A stretch of 5,332 nt of DNA, from positions 1 through 5,332 of the forward strand of contig CAJKEB010000083.1 in the NCBI GenBank assembly GCA_905198865.1. Direction: 5' to 3'. The position numbers were made by a program, and so were the translations under genes. Every line of letters starts with the position of its first letter. Within the stretch, counting starts at the first letter, position 1. A model generated the notes under the pieces. The model saw nothing but the letters and a program-made list of their open reading frames with translations. It did no database searches and was not told where the DNA came from. The stretch comes from an uncultured Eubacteriales bacterium. GTDB lineage: Bacteria; Bacillota; Clostridia; Monoglobales; Monoglobaceae. Shown here piece after piece: positions 5,034 to 5,332 of the stretch.

Positions 5034-5332
5034 GTGAAAAGAATTATCAGTGTACTTTTGACAGCAGCGATGCTGGTTGGCTTACTTCCGGTATTGCCGG
5101 TTTTTGCCGAGGAAGAGGCAATATTGCTTGAAGTACAGAAGCTGGAGGACGTGGAGTATGACGAAGCCTTGTCATACGTCATGATGGGAACCGTGCAGTC
5201 TGAGGTTGAGGAAAGAGGCAGGTATATCCTTACGGTTTTCCGTGAGGGAAATACCTCCGTTGAATCAGTCGTTGACATTAAAACTGCCGATGTGTCAGCA
5301 AAGTACGGATTTGATTACATAATTGACGATGA
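5034..5332 (+). CDS. Secreted protein with Calx-beta-like domain, N-terminal part only
   Basis: The first 99 codons of a gene that runs off the window. It starts at GTG 5034 with AGAAGGAG (5017-5024) 9 nt upstream; the in-frame ATG at 5025 abuts GGAG and is too close to use. Residues 1-25 are a Sec signal peptide (MKRIISVLL, core MLVGLLPVLPVFA, cleavage before EEE). After an acidic linker, residues ~55-97 (SEVEERGRYILTVFREG, then VVDIKTADVSAKYGFDYII) fit the opening of a Calx-beta-like domain: an E-x-x-G-x-Y-x-L-x-V-x-R-x-G strand, then a T-x-D-x-S-A-x-Y-G-x-DY turn. Such domains are common in large clostridial surface proteins with many repeats, so the full protein may be long. Adhesion or cell-surface roles are inferred. 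Its position after two regulators makes it a candidate target of that system. Confidence 0.75.
   Translation, partial: MKRIISVLLTAAMLVGLLPVLPVFAEEEAILLEVQKLEDVEYDEALSYVMMGTVQSEVEERGRYILTVFREGNTSVESVVDIKTADVSAKYGFDYIIDD

Noticed and set aside
5015..5278. 87-codon minus-strand Ser/Thr-rich open frame
   Set aside because: It is opposite a plus-strand gene with a strong ribosome site, signal peptide and Calx-beta-like motif. Its Ser richness is the complement of that gene's codons.

Overview
The window reads as part of an anaerobic Firmicutes chromosome, most likely a gut-type clostridium (Oscillospiraceae/Ruminococcaceae or a relative). The grounds are the AT-leaning composition, strong Shine-Dalgarno sequences (AAAGGAGG, AGGGGGGAG, AGAAGGAG), TATAAT-type -10 boxes, and families common in that group: YmaF, copper amine oxidase N-terminal domain, DUF4405, LytS-type kinase with a SARP-like response regulator, and a Calx-beta surface protein. 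The species cannot be fixed from the sequence. No rRNA, tRNA, CRISPR array or insertion sequence was seen.

Layout. Positions 1-122 hold a small hairpin and a strong hairpin terminator. A minus-strand gene (123-512) encodes a histidine-rich YmaF-family protein. Everything after it is on the plus strand. A secreted copper-amine-oxidase-N-domain protein (676-1152) runs directly into a DUF4405 cytochrome-b-like membrane protein (1155-1916). The second appears to have lost the start of its first membrane helix, and the two genes look joined out of frame. A good promoter (1994-2022) then precedes a two-gene operon: a 7-TM sensor histidine kinase (2113-3414) and, 13 nt later, a response regulator with a SARP/OmpR-like DNA-binding domain (3428-4261), closed by an intrinsic terminator (4320-4348).

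The 312-nt gap that follows is the most structured non-coding part. It has two TATAAT boxes, each preceded at exactly the same distance by TGTCCTTTG. At the second there is a further TGTCCTTT copy exactly 11 bp upstream, which is the arrangement expected for a SARP/OmpR-type activator. Downstream lie a stand-alone receiver protein lacking the phosphoacceptor aspartate, with Glu in its place (4574-4936), and the start of a secreted protein with a Calx-beta-like domain (5034 to the window end, truncated).

Working model (inference): the membrane kinase phosphorylates the SARP-like regulator. The regulator activates the downstream promoter(s) through the TGTCCTTT boxes, driving a phosphorylation-blind pseudo-receiver and perhaps the secreted Calx-beta protein. 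The YmaF gene and the copper-amine-oxidase/DUF4405 pair look like unrelated neighbours.
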